A stretch of 64,000 nucleotides of DNA from Streptomyces griseoloalbus (GCA_014650015.1 BMUD01000023.1:1-64000), one strand, 5' to 3'. Positions 20,010 to 28,700 are shown, counted from the stretch's first letter. The notes: generated by a model from the letters alone, not told the origin. Translations and numbers: made by a program.

Positions 20010-20669
20010 ATGGCATATCAGGCAGGAGGGCAGCGGCCGGCACCGCGGCCCGCCCCCGAGACTCCCGAGGCCCAGGCCTATCTGCAGGACTACGCCGCGC
20101 TCCTGGAGGCGGCCCCCTTCCCCTCCCTGGTGGTCGACCACTGCTGGGACGTGCGGCTCACGAACAGTGCTTTCCGGACACTTTTCCAGGATGTCGAGCC
20201 GCACCCCACCGCCCTGCCCGTCGACAACTTCCTGCGGTTCGTCCTCTTCCACCCGGACGCCGCCACGGTGCTCGGCGACCACGAGTCGAGTTGGTGCCTG
20301 CCGATGCTGGCCCACTTCGCCAAGACCGTCGAGCGGCACGGCCACGACCACGGGCTGCAGGCCATCCGCCGCGACATCGCCCAGGATCCGATCATGGAGG
20401 CCGCCTACCGGCACGGACTGCCGCACTGGCTGCGTGCCGTCGGTGAGCAGGCCGCCGAACACGACGGCGCCGTACGGCCGCTGCTGCACCCCGACCCGCG
20501 CTGGGGCGCCACGGACTGCCGCATCGTCGTCGAGACCACCGGAACCCTCCGGGACATGGACTGTGTCCGGCTGACCCTGGTCCTGCGCGAGGCACCCCGT
20601 GTCCCGACCGGGGCCCGCAGGGCGCGCCGTGCGGCCTCCCACCTGAGAGTGGTCCCCGCCGCCGACTGA
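20010..20669 (+). CDS. Orphan MmyB-type ligand-binding (PAS-like) domain protein
   Basis: 219-residue protein matching, by pattern, the C-terminal ligand-binding half of MmyB-like regulators (YAALLEAAPFPSLVVDHCWD, then NFLRFVLFHPDAATVL, and RHGLPHWLRAV). Those proteins normally carry an N-terminal XRE helix-turn-helix, absent here: only about 25 Pro/Ala-rich residues precede the domain. It could be a free-standing sensor partnering a separate HTH protein, perhaps the divergent XRE gene. ATG at 20010 behind GAGGGG. The domain recognition is moderate; function unknown. Confidence 0.6.
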   Translation: MAYQAGGQRPAPRPAPETPEAQAYLQDYAALLEAAPFPSLVVDHCWDVRLTNSAFRTLFQDVEPHPTALPVDNFLRFVLFHPDAATVLGDHESSWCLPMLAHFAKTVERHGHDHGLQAIRRDIAQDPIMEAAYRHGLPHWLRAVGEQAAEHDGAVRPLLHPDPRWGATDCRIVVETTGTLRDMDCVRLTLVLREAPRVPTGARRARRAASHLRVVPAAD

Positions 20670-20723
20670 ACCGGTCCCCGCAGGCATCGTCCGCCCTGTT
20701 CCCAGCGCAGGTGCTGTGTGACA

Positions 20724-20733
20724 TAGTACTGGC
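20724..20733 (+). promoter_or_regulatory. Likely leaderless start of hydroxyproline operon
   Basis: TAGTAC lies only 4 bp before the GTG at 20734, and no purine-rich ribosome-binding site precedes that codon. If TAGTAC is the -10 element, transcription begins at or next to the GTG and the mRNA is leaderless, as is common in Streptomyces. No clear -35 is visible. Confidence 0.4.
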
Positions 20734-21939
20734 GTGAGCGAGCCGCTGACCTGCGATGTCGTGGTAGTGGGCGCCGGGATGGTGGGCGCCGCCTGCGCCC
20801 TGTACGCGGCCCGGGAGGGCCTCGCCGTGACCGTCGTGGACCGGGGCCCGGTGGCCGGCGGGACGACCGGCGCGGGCGAGGGAAACCTCCTGGTATCCGA
20901 CAAGGCGCCCGGACCCGAACTCGAACTCGCCCTGCTGTCGAACCGGTTGTGGGCGGAGGTGGCCCAGGACCTCGGCAAGCCGGTCGAGTACGAGGCCAAG
21001 GGCGGCCTGGTCGTCGCCGGAACACCGGAAACCGCGTCCGGGCTGCGGGAGTTCGCGGCCGCTCAGCGGGCGGCCGGGGTGACGGCCGAACCCGTGCCCG
21101 CCGACCGGCTGCGCGATCTCGAGCCGCACCTGGCGCCCGGCCTCGCGGGCGGTGTGCACTACCCGCAGGACGCCCAGGTGATGCCCGCCCTCGCGGCGGC
21201 CCACCTTCTGCGCGCCTCCGGCGCCCGGCTGCTCACCGGCCGTGAGGCGACCCGGGTGCTGCGCGCCCCCGACGGCGCGGTGTGCGGTGTGCGCACGGAC
21301 CGCGGCGACCTCCACGCCCCGGCGGTCGTCAACGCGGCCGGTACCTGGGGCGGCGAACTCGCCGCGCGCGCCGGAGTGTCCCTGCCCGTCCTCCCCAGAC
21401 GCGGCTTCGTCCTGGTCACCGAGCCGCTGCCGCCCCGCATCCGGCACAAGGTGTACGCCGCCGACTACGTGGCCGACGTCGCCAGCGACTCGGCGGCGCT
21501 GCAGACCTCGCCGGTGGTGGAGGGTACGACCGCAGGACCGGTACTGATCGGCGCCAGCCGGGAACGGGTCGGCTTCGACCGGTCGCTGTCGCTCCCGGCG
21601 GTGCGGGCACTGGCGGCGGGCGCGACACGCCTGTTCCCCTTCCTGGCGGGCGTCCGGGCCATGCGGACGTACATGGGCTTCCGGCCGTACCTGCCCGACC
21701 ACCTCCCCGCCATCGGGCCCGACCCCCGGGCGCCCGGCCTGTACCACGCGTGCGGTCACGAGGGCGCGGGCATCGGCCTGGCCACCGGCACCGGGCTGCT
21801 GATCGCCCAGTCACTGACCGGACGGACTGCCGCCCTGGACCTCACGCCCTTCCGTCCCGACCGTTTTCCCCCGCGGGCCGCCGACCTGACCCGCCGCACG
21901 GGCGCTCCGTCCGCCGAAGCAGAGGAGGCCGAGCAGTGA
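20734..21939 (+). CDS. FAD oxidoreductase, D-hydroxyproline dehydrogenase beta-type subunit
   Basis: 401-residue DAO-type flavoprotein with the FAD-binding Rossmann motif DVVVVGAGMVGAACAL and a C-terminal HACGHEGAGIGLATGTG. With the next two genes it forms an HcnABC-like three-part dehydrogenase. In gene clusters with a proline racemase-type epimerase and a DHDPS-type deaminase, this complex oxidises cis-4-hydroxy-D-proline to pyrroline-4-hydroxy-2-carboxylate. GTG start without a Shine-Dalgarno sequence (probably leaderless). First gene of a seven-gene operon with overlapping starts. Context makes the substrate likely; D-proline or sarcosine are alternatives. Confidence 0.82.
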   Translation: MSEPLTCDVVVVGAGMVGAACALYAAREGLAVTVVDRGPVAGGTTGAGEGNLLVSDKAPGPELELALLSNRLWAEVAQDLGKPVEYEAKGGLVVAGTPETASGLREFAAAQRAAGVTAEPVPADRLRDLEPHLAPGLAGGVHYPQDAQVMPALAAAHLLRASGARLLTGREATRVLRAPDGAVCGVRTDRGDLHAPAVVNAAGTWGGELAARAGVSLPVLPRRGFVLVTEPLPPRIRHKVYAADYVADVASDSAALQTSPVVEGTTAGPVLIGASRERVGFDRSLSLPAVRALAAGATRLFPFLAGVRAMRTYMGFRPYLPDHLPAIGPDPRAPGLYHACGHEGAGIGLATGTGLLIAQSLTGRTAALDLTPFRPDRFPPRAADLTRRTGAPSAEAEEAEQ

Positions 21940-22235
21940 ATCCGCTGGAGCGTGCCGGGGCGCGACCCGGCCCCGCGTTCACGGTCACGTTCGACGGGCG
22001 GCGGATCGAGGCGCTGCCCGGCCGGACGGTCGCCGCCGTGCTGTGGGCGGCCGGCATCACCGCCTGGCGTTCCACCCGGGGCGGCGGACGTCCCCGAGGG
22101 GTGTTCTGCGGGATCGGGGTGTGCTTCGACTGCCTGGTCACCGTGAACGGCCGCCCCAACCAACGGGCCTGTCTGGTCCCCGCGCGGCCGGGCGACGTGA
22201 TCCGCACCCAGGAGGGGACCGGCCATGCGGACTGA
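21936..22235 (+). CDS. (2Fe-2S)-binding subunit of D-hydroxyproline dehydrogenase
   Basis: 99-residue ferredoxin-like small subunit (HcnA-like). Cysteines in FCGIGVCFDC plus a later RAC give the CxxxxCxxC...C pattern of a plant-type 2Fe-2S cluster. It shuttles electrons within the three-subunit dehydrogenase. GTG start overlaps the preceding stop (GTGA); its 3' end overlaps the next gene by 11 bp, implying fixed stoichiometry. Confidence 0.85.
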   Translation: MNPLERAGARPGPAFTVTFDGRRIEALPGRTVAAVLWAAGITAWRSTRGGGRPRGVFCGIGVCFDCLVTVNGRPNQRACLVPARPGDVIRTQEGTGHAD

Positions 22236-23595
22236 CCTCGCGGTGATCGGGGCGGGGCCGGCCGGCCTCGCCGCGTCCCTCGCGGCGGCCGCACGTGGCG
22301 TACGGGTCGCCCTCGTCGACGCGGCGCCGGAACCGGGCGGGCAGTTCCACCGGCAGCCCGCGGCAGGGCTGCGTGCGCGACGCCCCGAGGCCCTGCACCA
22401 CCAGTGGCGCACCTGGATCCGGCTGCGGGACGGGCTCGCCGCGAGCTCCGTCCGACTCCTGGCGGAACATCATGTGTGGTGCGTGGAGCGGACGTCCGAC
22501 GGTCTCACCGTGCACGCGCTGCTCGGACCGGACGAGGAGGAGCCCGCCGAGGTGCACGCCACCGCCGTGCTCCTGGCAACCGGCGGATACGAGACCGTAC
22601 TGCCCTTCCCCGGCTGGACCCTCCCCGGCGTCGTCACCGCGGGCGGTGCGCAGGCCATGCTCAAGGGCGGCCTCGTCGTACCGGGCCCGACCGCCGTGGT
22701 CGCCGGGACCGGGCCGCTGCTGCTGCCGGTGGCGACCGGGCTCGCCGCGGCCGGCGTACAGGTCGCCGCGCTGGTGGAGTCCGCGGGCCCCGGGCGCCTG
22801 CCGCGGCACGTCCGGTCACTGGCCGGCAAGTTCCCCGAGGGCGCCGGCTACGCGGCCCGGCTGCTGCGCCACCGCGTACCGTTCCTCGCCCGCCACACCG
22901 TGGTCCGCGCCCACGGTGACGACCGGCTGACCGGTGTCACCGTCGCCGCACTCGACGCGCACGGCCGCGTCCGGCCCGGCACCGAACGCCACCTGCCGTG
23001 CGACACGCTCGCGGTGGGGCACGGCATGCTTCCGCACACCGACCTCGCCGAGGGCCTCGGCTGCCGACTCGACGGACTCACCGTGGCCGTCGACGGGGAG
23101 CAGCGCACGGACGTACCCGGCGTGTGGGCCGCGGGCGAGGCCACCGGCGTCGGCGGTGCGGCGCTCGCCCTCGCCGAAGGACACATCGCCGGCCGCTCGA
23201 TCGCCGCCCGGCTGCGCGGGACCGCACCGGATCCGGGTCAGTGGGCGCCCGCCGCCCGGGCCCGCGCCCGTATGCGCAGGTCCGCGGCGGCCCTCGACGC
23301 CGTCTACGCCCCGCCCGCCCGCTGGACCGACCGGGTCACCGATGACACCGTGGTCTGCCGCTGCGAGGAGGTCACGGCGGGCGCGGTCCGCGAGGCCCTC
23401 ACGCTCGGCGCCGGGGACGCCCGGACGGTCAAGCTGCTCACCCGGGCCGGCATGGGCTGGTGCCAGGGCCGGATGTGCGGGCCGGCCGTCGCGGGGCTCG
23501 CCGGCTGTGGACCCACCCCTTCCCGGCGGCCGTTCGCACGCCCCGTGCCGCTGGGTGTACTCGCCGAACAGCACACCGAGGAAGGACACTCATGA
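22225..23595 (+). CDS. NAD(P)/FAD oxidoreductase, alpha-type subunit of D-hydroxyproline dehydrogenase
   Basis: 456-residue HcnB-like flavoprotein. N-terminal dinucleotide motif DLAVIGAGPAGLAASLA; a second nucleotide-binding site near AVVAGTGPLLLPVATGL; a BFD-like 2Fe-2S domain at the C terminus with VVCRCEEVTAG and GWCQGRMCGP, giving the four cluster cysteines. It accepts electrons from the other two subunits and passes them on, probably to the respiratory chain. The ATG at 22225 lies inside the preceding gene. Confidence 0.83.
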   Translation: MRTDLAVIGAGPAGLAASLAAAARGVRVALVDAAPEPGGQFHRQPAAGLRARRPEALHHQWRTWIRLRDGLAASSVRLLAEHHVWCVERTSDGLTVHALLGPDEEEPAEVHATAVLLATGGYETVLPFPGWTLPGVVTAGGAQAMLKGGLVVPGPTAVVAGTGPLLLPVATGLAAAGVQVAALVESAGPGRLPRHVRSLAGKFPEGAGYAARLLRHRVPFLARHTVVRAHGDDRLTGVTVAALDAHGRVRPGTERHLPCDTLAVGHGMLPHTDLAEGLGCRLDGLTVAVDGEQRTDVPGVWAAGEATGVGGAALALAEGHIAGRSIAARLRGTAPDPGQWAPAARARARMRRSAAALDAVYAPPARWTDRVTDDTVVCRCEEVTAGAVREALTLGAGDARTVKLLTRAGMGWCQGRMCGPAVAGLAGCGPTPSRRPFARPVPLGVLAEQHTEEGHS

Positions 23596-24482
23596 CCGAC
23601 CACCGTCCCTGGCGCGGCCTCCTCGTCGCCACCGCCCTGCCGCTGAACGACGACCTCTCCGTGAACCACGACCGCTACGCCGAACACTGCGCCTGGCTGG
23701 TGGCGAACGGCTGTGACGGCGTCGTACCGAACGGCTCCCTCGGCGAGTACCAGGTGCTCACCCCCGAGGAGCGCGCCAAGGTCGTCGAGACGGCCGTCGC
23801 CGCGATCGGCGGGGAACGCGTGATGCCCGGTGTCGCCGCCTACGGGTCCGCCGAGGCCCGCCGCTGGACCGAGCACGCGGCCGAGGCCGGCTGCCGGGCC
23901 GTGATGCTGCTGCCGCCCAACGCCTACCGTGCCGACGAGCGCTCCGTCGTCGCCCACTACGCCGAGGTCGCCGCCGCCGGACTGCCGGTCGTCGCCTACA
24001 ACAACCCCATCGACACCAAGGTCGATCTGGTGCCGGAACTGCTCGCCCGGCTGTACGGCGAGGGGCACGTCCACGCGGTCAAGGAGTTCTCCGGGGACGT
24101 CCGGCGGGCCTACCGGATCGCCGAACTCGCCCCCGAACTCGACCTGTTGATCGGCGCGGACGACGTCCTGCTGGAACTCGCCGTGGCCGGCGCCAAGGGC
24201 TGGGTGGCCGGCTACCCGAACGCGCTGCCCCGGTCCTGCGCGGAGCTCTACCGCGCCGCCGTCGGCGGCGACCTCGCCACGGCGCTGCCGCTGTACCGGC
24301 AGGTGCATCCGCTGCTGCGCTGGGACTCACGCGTGGAGTTCGTCCAGGCGATCAAGCTGTCCATGGACCTCGTCGGCCGGTACGGCGGCCCCTGCCGTCC
24401 ACCGCGGGTACCGCTGGAGCCCGAGCAGGAGGCGGCCGTCCGCGCGGCCACCGAGAAGGCCGTAGCGGCCGGACTGGCGTAG
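23592..24482 (+). CDS. DHDPS/NAL-family lyase, probable pyrroline-4-hydroxy-2-carboxylate deaminase
   Basis: 296-residue class I aldolase-fold enzyme of the dihydrodipicolinate synthase superfamily. The Schiff-base lysine is K164 in HAVKEFSGD, with the assisting Tyr in VVAYNNP (Y136). In hydroxyproline clusters this family member deaminates pyrroline-4-hydroxy-2-carboxylate to alpha-ketoglutarate semialdehyde. The true lysine-biosynthesis enzyme is unlikely here because the gene sits between the dehydrogenase and epimerase genes. ATGA overlap with the preceding stop. Confidence 0.82.
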   Translation: MTDHRPWRGLLVATALPLNDDLSVNHDRYAEHCAWLVANGCDGVVPNGSLGEYQVLTPEERAKVVETAVAAIGGERVMPGVAAYGSAEARRWTEHAAEAGCRAVMLLPPNAYRADERSVVAHYAEVAAAGLPVVAYNNPIDTKVDLVPELLARLYGEGHVHAVKEFSGDVRRAYRIAELAPELDLLIGADDVLLELAVAGAKGWVAGYPNALPRSCAELYRAAVGGDLATALPLYRQVHPLLRWDSRVEFVQAIKLSMDLVGRYGGPCRPPRVPLEPEQEAAVRAATEKAVAAGLA

Positions 24483-24492
24483 GGGGGCGGTC

Positions 24493-25494
24493 ATGCGCAG
24501 CAAGCTCGTCCTGCACGCCGTCGACTCGCACACCGAGGGCATGCCCACCCGCGTGATCACCGGCGGCATCGGCACCATCCCCGGCGCGACCATGAACGAG
24601 CGGCGCCTGTACTTCCGTGAACACCGCGACGACGTCAAGCGGTTGCTGATGAACGAGCCGCGCGGCCACTCCGCGATGAGCGGCGCGATCCTCCAGCCAC
24701 CGACCCGCCCCGACTGCGACTGGGGCGTGGTCTACATCGAGGTCTCCGGTTACCTGCCCATGTGCGGGCACGGCACGATCGGCGTCGCGACGGTGCTGGT
24801 CGAGACCGGCATGGTCGAGGTCGTCGAACCGGTCACCACCATCCGCCTGGACACCCCCGCCGGGGTCGTCGTCGCCGAGGTCGCGGTCGAGGACGGGGCA
24901 GCCACGGCGGTGACCCTGCGCAACGTCCCGTCCTTCGCCGTCGCCCTCGACCGGGAGGCCACCCTGCCCGACGGACGCACGGTCACCTACGACCTCACCT
25001 TCGGCGGCAACTTCTACGCCGTCCTGCCGCTGGACCGGCTCGGCCTGCCCTTCGACCGGGCCCGCAAGGACGAGATCCTCACCGCGGCCCTGGCGCTGAT
25101 GGACGCCGTCAACGCCGCCGGCGAGCCCGTCCACCCCGAGGATCCGACCATCCGGGGCTGTCACCACGTCTACCTGGCCGCGCCCGGCTCGACCGCCCGT
25201 CACTCACGGCACGCCATGGCGATCCACCCCGGCTGGTTCGACCGCTCGCCCTGCGGCACGGGCACCAGCGCCCGCATGGCGCAGCTGCACGCGCGCGGCG
25301 AACTCCCGCTGCACACCGAGTTCGTGAACGAGTCCTTCATCGGCACCCGGTTCACCGGCCGGCTGCTCGGCACCACCGAGGTGGCGGGCCGCCCGGCCGT
25401 GCTGCCCAGCTTCACCGGGCGCGCCTGGATCACCGGCACCGCGCAGTACCTGCTGGACCCGCGGGACCCGTTCCCGGCGGGGTTCGTCCTGTGA
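24493..25494 (+). CDS. Proline racemase-family enzyme, probable 4-hydroxyproline 2-epimerase
   Basis: 333-residue member of the proline racemase family. Both catalytic cysteines are present: C91 in PMCGHGTIG and C254 in DRSPCGTGTSARMA. That excludes the Thr-containing dehydratase subgroup and predicts a two-base racemase or epimerase. With a D-hydroxyproline dehydrogenase and DHDPS-type deaminase beside it, trans-4-hydroxy-L-proline to cis-4-hydroxy-D-proline is the likely reaction, the first step of the pathway. Start at ATG 24493 behind AGGGGGG, the only gene in the operon with a clear gap (10 bp). Confidence 0.87.
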   Translation: MRSKLVLHAVDSHTEGMPTRVITGGIGTIPGATMNERRLYFREHRDDVKRLLMNEPRGHSAMSGAILQPPTRPDCDWGVVYIEVSGYLPMCGHGTIGVATVLVETGMVEVVEPVTTIRLDTPAGVVVAEVAVEDGAATAVTLRNVPSFAVALDREATLPDGRTVTYDLTFGGNFYAVLPLDRLGLPFDRARKDEILTAALALMDAVNAAGEPVHPEDPTIRGCHHVYLAAPGSTARHSRHAMAIHPGWFDRSPCGTGTSARMAQLHARGELPLHTEFVNESFIGTRFTGRLLGTTEVAGRPAVLPSFTGRAWITGTAQYLLDPRDPFPAGFVL

Positions 25495-26159
25495 ACGCGA
25501 ACCGTCCCGCCCTGCGGTCCCTCGGCGGTCGCAAGCCCAGCTACCGCGAGCGGGTCGCGGACGCCCTGCGGGCCGCGCTGATCGCCGGGGAACTGCGCCC
25601 GGGCGAGGTGTACTCGGCCCCCGGGCTCGCCACCCGCTTCGGTGTCTCCGCCACCCCCGTGCGCGAGGCCATGCTCGACCTCGCCAGGGAAGGGCTGGTC
25701 GACACGGTGCCCAACAAGGGGTTCCGGGTCACCGCCGTCTCCGACCGGCAGCTCGACGAGTACACCCACATCCGCTCGCTGATCGAGATCCCGACGACGG
25801 CGGAACTGGCCGGCACCGTGGACCCGGTGGCGCTCCAGGCGCTGCGCCCGGTCGCCGAGGAGATCGTCACCGCCGCCGCGGCCGGCGACCTCATCGCGTA
25901 CATCGAGGCCGACCAGCGCTTCCATCTGGGGCTGCTGGCACTCGCCGGCAACGGGCACCTCGTCGAGGTCGTGCGGGACCTGCGGCGGCGCGCACGGCTG
26001 TACGGGCTGACCGCGCTGGTGGAGCAGGGGCGGCTGGAGGCGTCGGCCGAGGAGCATCTGGAGATACTCGACGCGCTGCTCGCCCGGGACACGGAGGCCG
26101 TGCGTGCCGTGATGACCCGCCACCTCGGGCATGTCCGGGGGCTCTGGGCGGCACCTTGA
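25491..26159 (+). CDS. GntR/FCD-family regulator of the hydroxyproline operon
   Basis: 222-residue GntR-family protein: N-terminal winged helix (SYRERVADALRAALIAGEL, then GVSATPVREAMLDLAREGLV) and C-terminal FCD all-helical effector domain, with candidate metal/ligand residues in DQRFHLGLLAL. GTG start overlaps the epimerase stop (GTGA). Being the last gene of the operon it controls, it probably represses until hydroxyproline or an intermediate appears. Confidence 0.87.
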   Translation: MNANRPALRSLGGRKPSYRERVADALRAALIAGELRPGEVYSAPGLATRFGVSATPVREAMLDLAREGLVDTVPNKGFRVTAVSDRQLDEYTHIRSLIEIPTTAELAGTVDPVALQALRPVAEEIVTAAAAGDLIAYIEADQRFHLGLLALAGNGHLVEVVRDLRRRARLYGLTALVEQGRLEASAEEHLEILDALLARDTEAVRAVMTRHLGHVRGLWAAP

Positions 26160-26167
26160 CAGCGCGT

Positions 26168-26213
26168 TTGCGTAGCAACGCAAGCGGCTTGCGGTTCTTG
26201 CGCTATTCTTGCG
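26168..26213. promoter_or_regulatory. Repeated CTTGCG operator motifs before the LacI gene
   Basis: Three direct CTTGCG copies (26188, 26197, 26208) and inverted copies (TTGCGT-AGCA-ACGCAA at 26168-26183; CGCAAG-CGG-CTTGCG at 26179-26193) crowd the 55 bp between the GntR and LacI genes, the last ending 4 bp before the ATG. Another CTTGCG lies upstream of the transporter gene (27258-27263). This fits LacI autoregulation and control of the cluster; actual binding is inferred. Confidence 0.65.
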
Positions 26214-26216
26214 TTC

Positions 26217-27215
26217 ATGACGCGACGACTTGCTGTGGTGGCGAAGAAGGTCGGGGTCAGCGAGGCCACGGTCAGCCGGGTGCTCAACGGCAAGCCGGGG
26301 GTCTCCGCGGCCACCCGGCAGGCTGTGCTCTCCGCCCTGGACGTGCTCGGCTACGAGCGGCCCACCCAGCTGCGTGGTGAGCGCGCCCGGCTGGTCGGCC
26401 TGGTCCTGCCCGAGCTGCAGAACCCGATCTTCCCCGCCTTCGCCGAGGTCATCGGCGGCGCGCTGGCCCAGCTCGGGCTGACGCCGGTGCTGTGCACCCA
26501 GACCCGGGGCGGCGTGTCCGAGGCGGACTACGTGGACCTGCTGCTCCAGCAGCAGGTGTCCGGGGTCGTGTTCGCCGGTGGGCTGTACGCCCAGGCCGAC
26601 GCGCCCCACGACCACTACCGGCGGCTCGCCGAGCGCAACATCCCCGTCGTCCTCGTCAACGCCGCGATAGAACACCTCGGTTTCCCGGCCGTGTCGTGCG
26701 ACGACGCCGTGGCCGTGGAGCAGGCCTGGCGGCATCTCGCCTCGCTCGGGCACGAGCGGATCGGGCTGGTGCTCGGCCCCGGCGACCACATGCCCTCGGC
26801 GCGCAAACTGGCCGCCGCGCGCGCGGTCGCGGGGGAGGTCCCCGAGGAGCACGTCGCCCGCGCCATGTTCTCCATCGAGGGAGGTCACGCCGCCGCCTCC
26901 CGGCTCATCGAGCGGGGCGTCACCGGCTTCATCTGCGCCAGCGACCCCCTCGCCCTCGGTGTCGTACGGGCCGCCCGCCGCAAGGGACTCGACGTGCCGG
27001 GGCAGATCTCCGTCGTCGGTTACGACGACTCGGCGCTGATGAACTGCACCGAGCCCCCGCTCACCACCGTCCGGCAGCCCATCGAGGCCATGGGCAAGGC
27101 GGTGGTGGAACTGCTGAACGCGCAGATCAGCGGCAGTGCGGTAGCCGCCGAGGAGCTTCTGTTCGAGCCCGAGCTGGTGGTACGGGGGTCGACCGCTCAA
27201 GCACCCCGTTCCTGA
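26217..27215 (+). CDS. LacI-family transcriptional regulator
   Basis: 332-residue LacI regulator with N-terminal HTH (VAKKVGVSEATVSRVLNGK) and a periplasmic-binding-protein-like sugar-sensing core ending GYDDSALMNCTEPPLTTVRQ. It precedes an ABC sugar importer and glucan-degrading enzymes in the same direction, so it is likely their repressor. The hinge-helix sequence is unusual (PTQLRGERARLVG), lacking the usual AARxLR pattern. The effector is probably an alpha-gluco-oligosaccharide. There is no clear SD before the ATG. Confidence 0.9.
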   Translation: MTRRLAVVAKKVGVSEATVSRVLNGKPGVSAATRQAVLSALDVLGYERPTQLRGERARLVGLVLPELQNPIFPAFAEVIGGALAQLGLTPVLCTQTRGGVSEADYVDLLLQQQVSGVVFAGGLYAQADAPHDHYRRLAERNIPVVLVNAAIEHLGFPAVSCDDAVAVEQAWRHLASLGHERIGLVLGPGDHMPSARKLAAARAVAGEVPEEHVARAMFSIEGGHAAASRLIERGVTGFICASDPLALGVVRAARRKGLDVPGQISVVGYDDSALMNCTEPPLTTVRQPIEAMGKAVVELLNAQISGSAVAAEELLFEPELVVRGSTAQAPRS

Positions 27216-27351
27216 GATCCGCCCGACTGTCGGATAATTGCAAATTCTGCGCGACATCTTGCGGACCGATGTCGTCGGTGCTTGAGTGTGCCCCGCCCAC
27301 CGCTCCTGTTCCGAGGGGTTCACTCGCTCCTGTCCCTTAAGGGGTCCACCG

Positions 27352-28695
27352 ATGAGAAGCACCGGGATCCGCCGTTCTCTGGTCGCCCTGGGCGTCGGCG
27401 CGCTCGCGCTCACCGCCTGCGGCTCGGACGACGACGAAGCCGCCGGCGGCAAGACCCGCATCACGGTCAACTGCATGCCGCCCAAGAGCGCCAAGGTCGA
27501 CCGCCAGTTCTTCGAGGAGGACATCGCCGCCTTCGAGAAGAAGAACCCGGACATCGACGTCGTCCCGCACGACGCGTTCCCCTGCCAGGACCCCAAGACG
27601 TTCGACGCCAAACTCGCCGGCGGGCAGATGGAGGACGTCTTCTACACCTACTTCACCGACGCCGGGCACGTCGTCGACATCAACCAGGCCGCCGATCTCA
27701 CTCCGTACGTCAAGGAGTTGAAGAGCTACGACACCATCCAGCGGCAACTGCGCGACATCTACACCGCCGACGGCAAGGTCTACGGCATCCCGCGCACCGG
27801 CTACTCCATGGGCCTGATCTACAACAGGGCGCTCTTCGAGAAGGCCGGCCTCGACCCGGACCGACCGCCCACCACCTGGGCCGAGGTCCGTGACGCCGCC
27901 AAGAAGATCGCCGCCCTCGGCGACGGCACCGTCGGCTACGCCGACTACAGCGCCCAGAACCAGGGCGGCTGGCACTTCACCGCCGAGCTGTACTCCCAGG
28001 GCGGCGACGTGGTGAGCCCCGACGGCGAGAAGGCCACCGTCGACACCCCCGAGGGCCGCGCCGTGCTGCGGACCCTCCACGACATGCGGTGGAAGGACGA
28101 GTCGATGGGCAGCAAGCAGCTGCTCGTCATCAACGACGCCCAGCAGATGATGGGCGCCGGCAAGCTCGGCATGTACCTCGCCGCCCCCGACAACATCCCG
28201 ATCCTGGTCAAGGAGAAGGGCGCCGAGTACCGGGACATCGCCATCGTCCCCATGCCCGGCGGCAGGGCCACCCTCATCGGCGGCGACGGCTACATGTTCA
28301 ACAAGAACGCCTCACCCGAGCAGATCCGCGCCGGCCTGAAGTGGCTCGACCACATGTTCCTCACCCCCGGTGACGGCTTCCTCGGCGACTACGCCCGCGC
28401 CAAGAGGAACGACGCCCCGGTCGGCCTGCCCGAGCCCCGCCTGTTCACCGGCGCCGCCGACGAGAAGGACCAGCAGGTCAAGAAGGCCAACGCCAACATC
28501 CCGGTGGAGAACTACCGGGCCTTCCTCGACGGCAACCAGCAGCTGGAGATGAAGATCGAGCCGCCCAGTGCCCAGCAGCTCTACTCCGTCCTCGACGGGG
28601 TCGTCTCCGCCGTCCTCACCAAGGAGGACGCGGACATCGACCGGCTGCTGAAGGACGCCTCCGGCAAGATCGACGGCATCCTGGCCCGGAGCTGA
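27352..28695 (+). CDS. ABC sugar transporter, substrate-binding lipoprotein
   Basis: 447-residue family-1 extracellular solute-binding protein anchored as a lipoprotein: basic start MRSTGIRRS, hydrophobic core, and lipobox LTAC with the acylated Cys at residue 23. The mature protein has typical binding-protein blocks (YGIPRTGYSMGLIYNRALFE, WHFTAELYSQGGDVV). It has AAGGGG 8 nt before the ATG. With the two permeases it forms a carbohydrate importer; placement next to GH13 and GH87 genes suggests alpha-gluco-oligosaccharides. Confidence 0.9.
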   Translation: MRSTGIRRSLVALGVGALALTACGSDDDEAAGGKTRITVNCMPPKSAKVDRQFFEEDIAAFEKKNPDIDVVPHDAFPCQDPKTFDAKLAGGQMEDVFYTYFTDAGHVVDINQAADLTPYVKELKSYDTIQRQLRDIYTADGKVYGIPRTGYSMGLIYNRALFEKAGLDPDRPPTTWAEVRDAAKKIAALGDGTVGYADYSAQNQGGWHFTAELYSQGGDVVSPDGEKATVDTPEGRAVLRTLHDMRWKDESMGSKQLLVINDAQQMMGAGKLGMYLAAPDNIPILVKEKGAEYRDIAIVPMPGGRATLIGGDGYMFNKNASPEQIRAGLKWLDHMFLTPGDGFLGDYARAKRNDAPVGLPEPRLFTGAADEKDQQVKKANANIPVENYRAFLDGNQQLEMKIEPPSAQQLYSVLDGVVSAVLTKEDADIDRLLKDASGKIDGILARS

Positions 28696-28700
28696 CCGGC

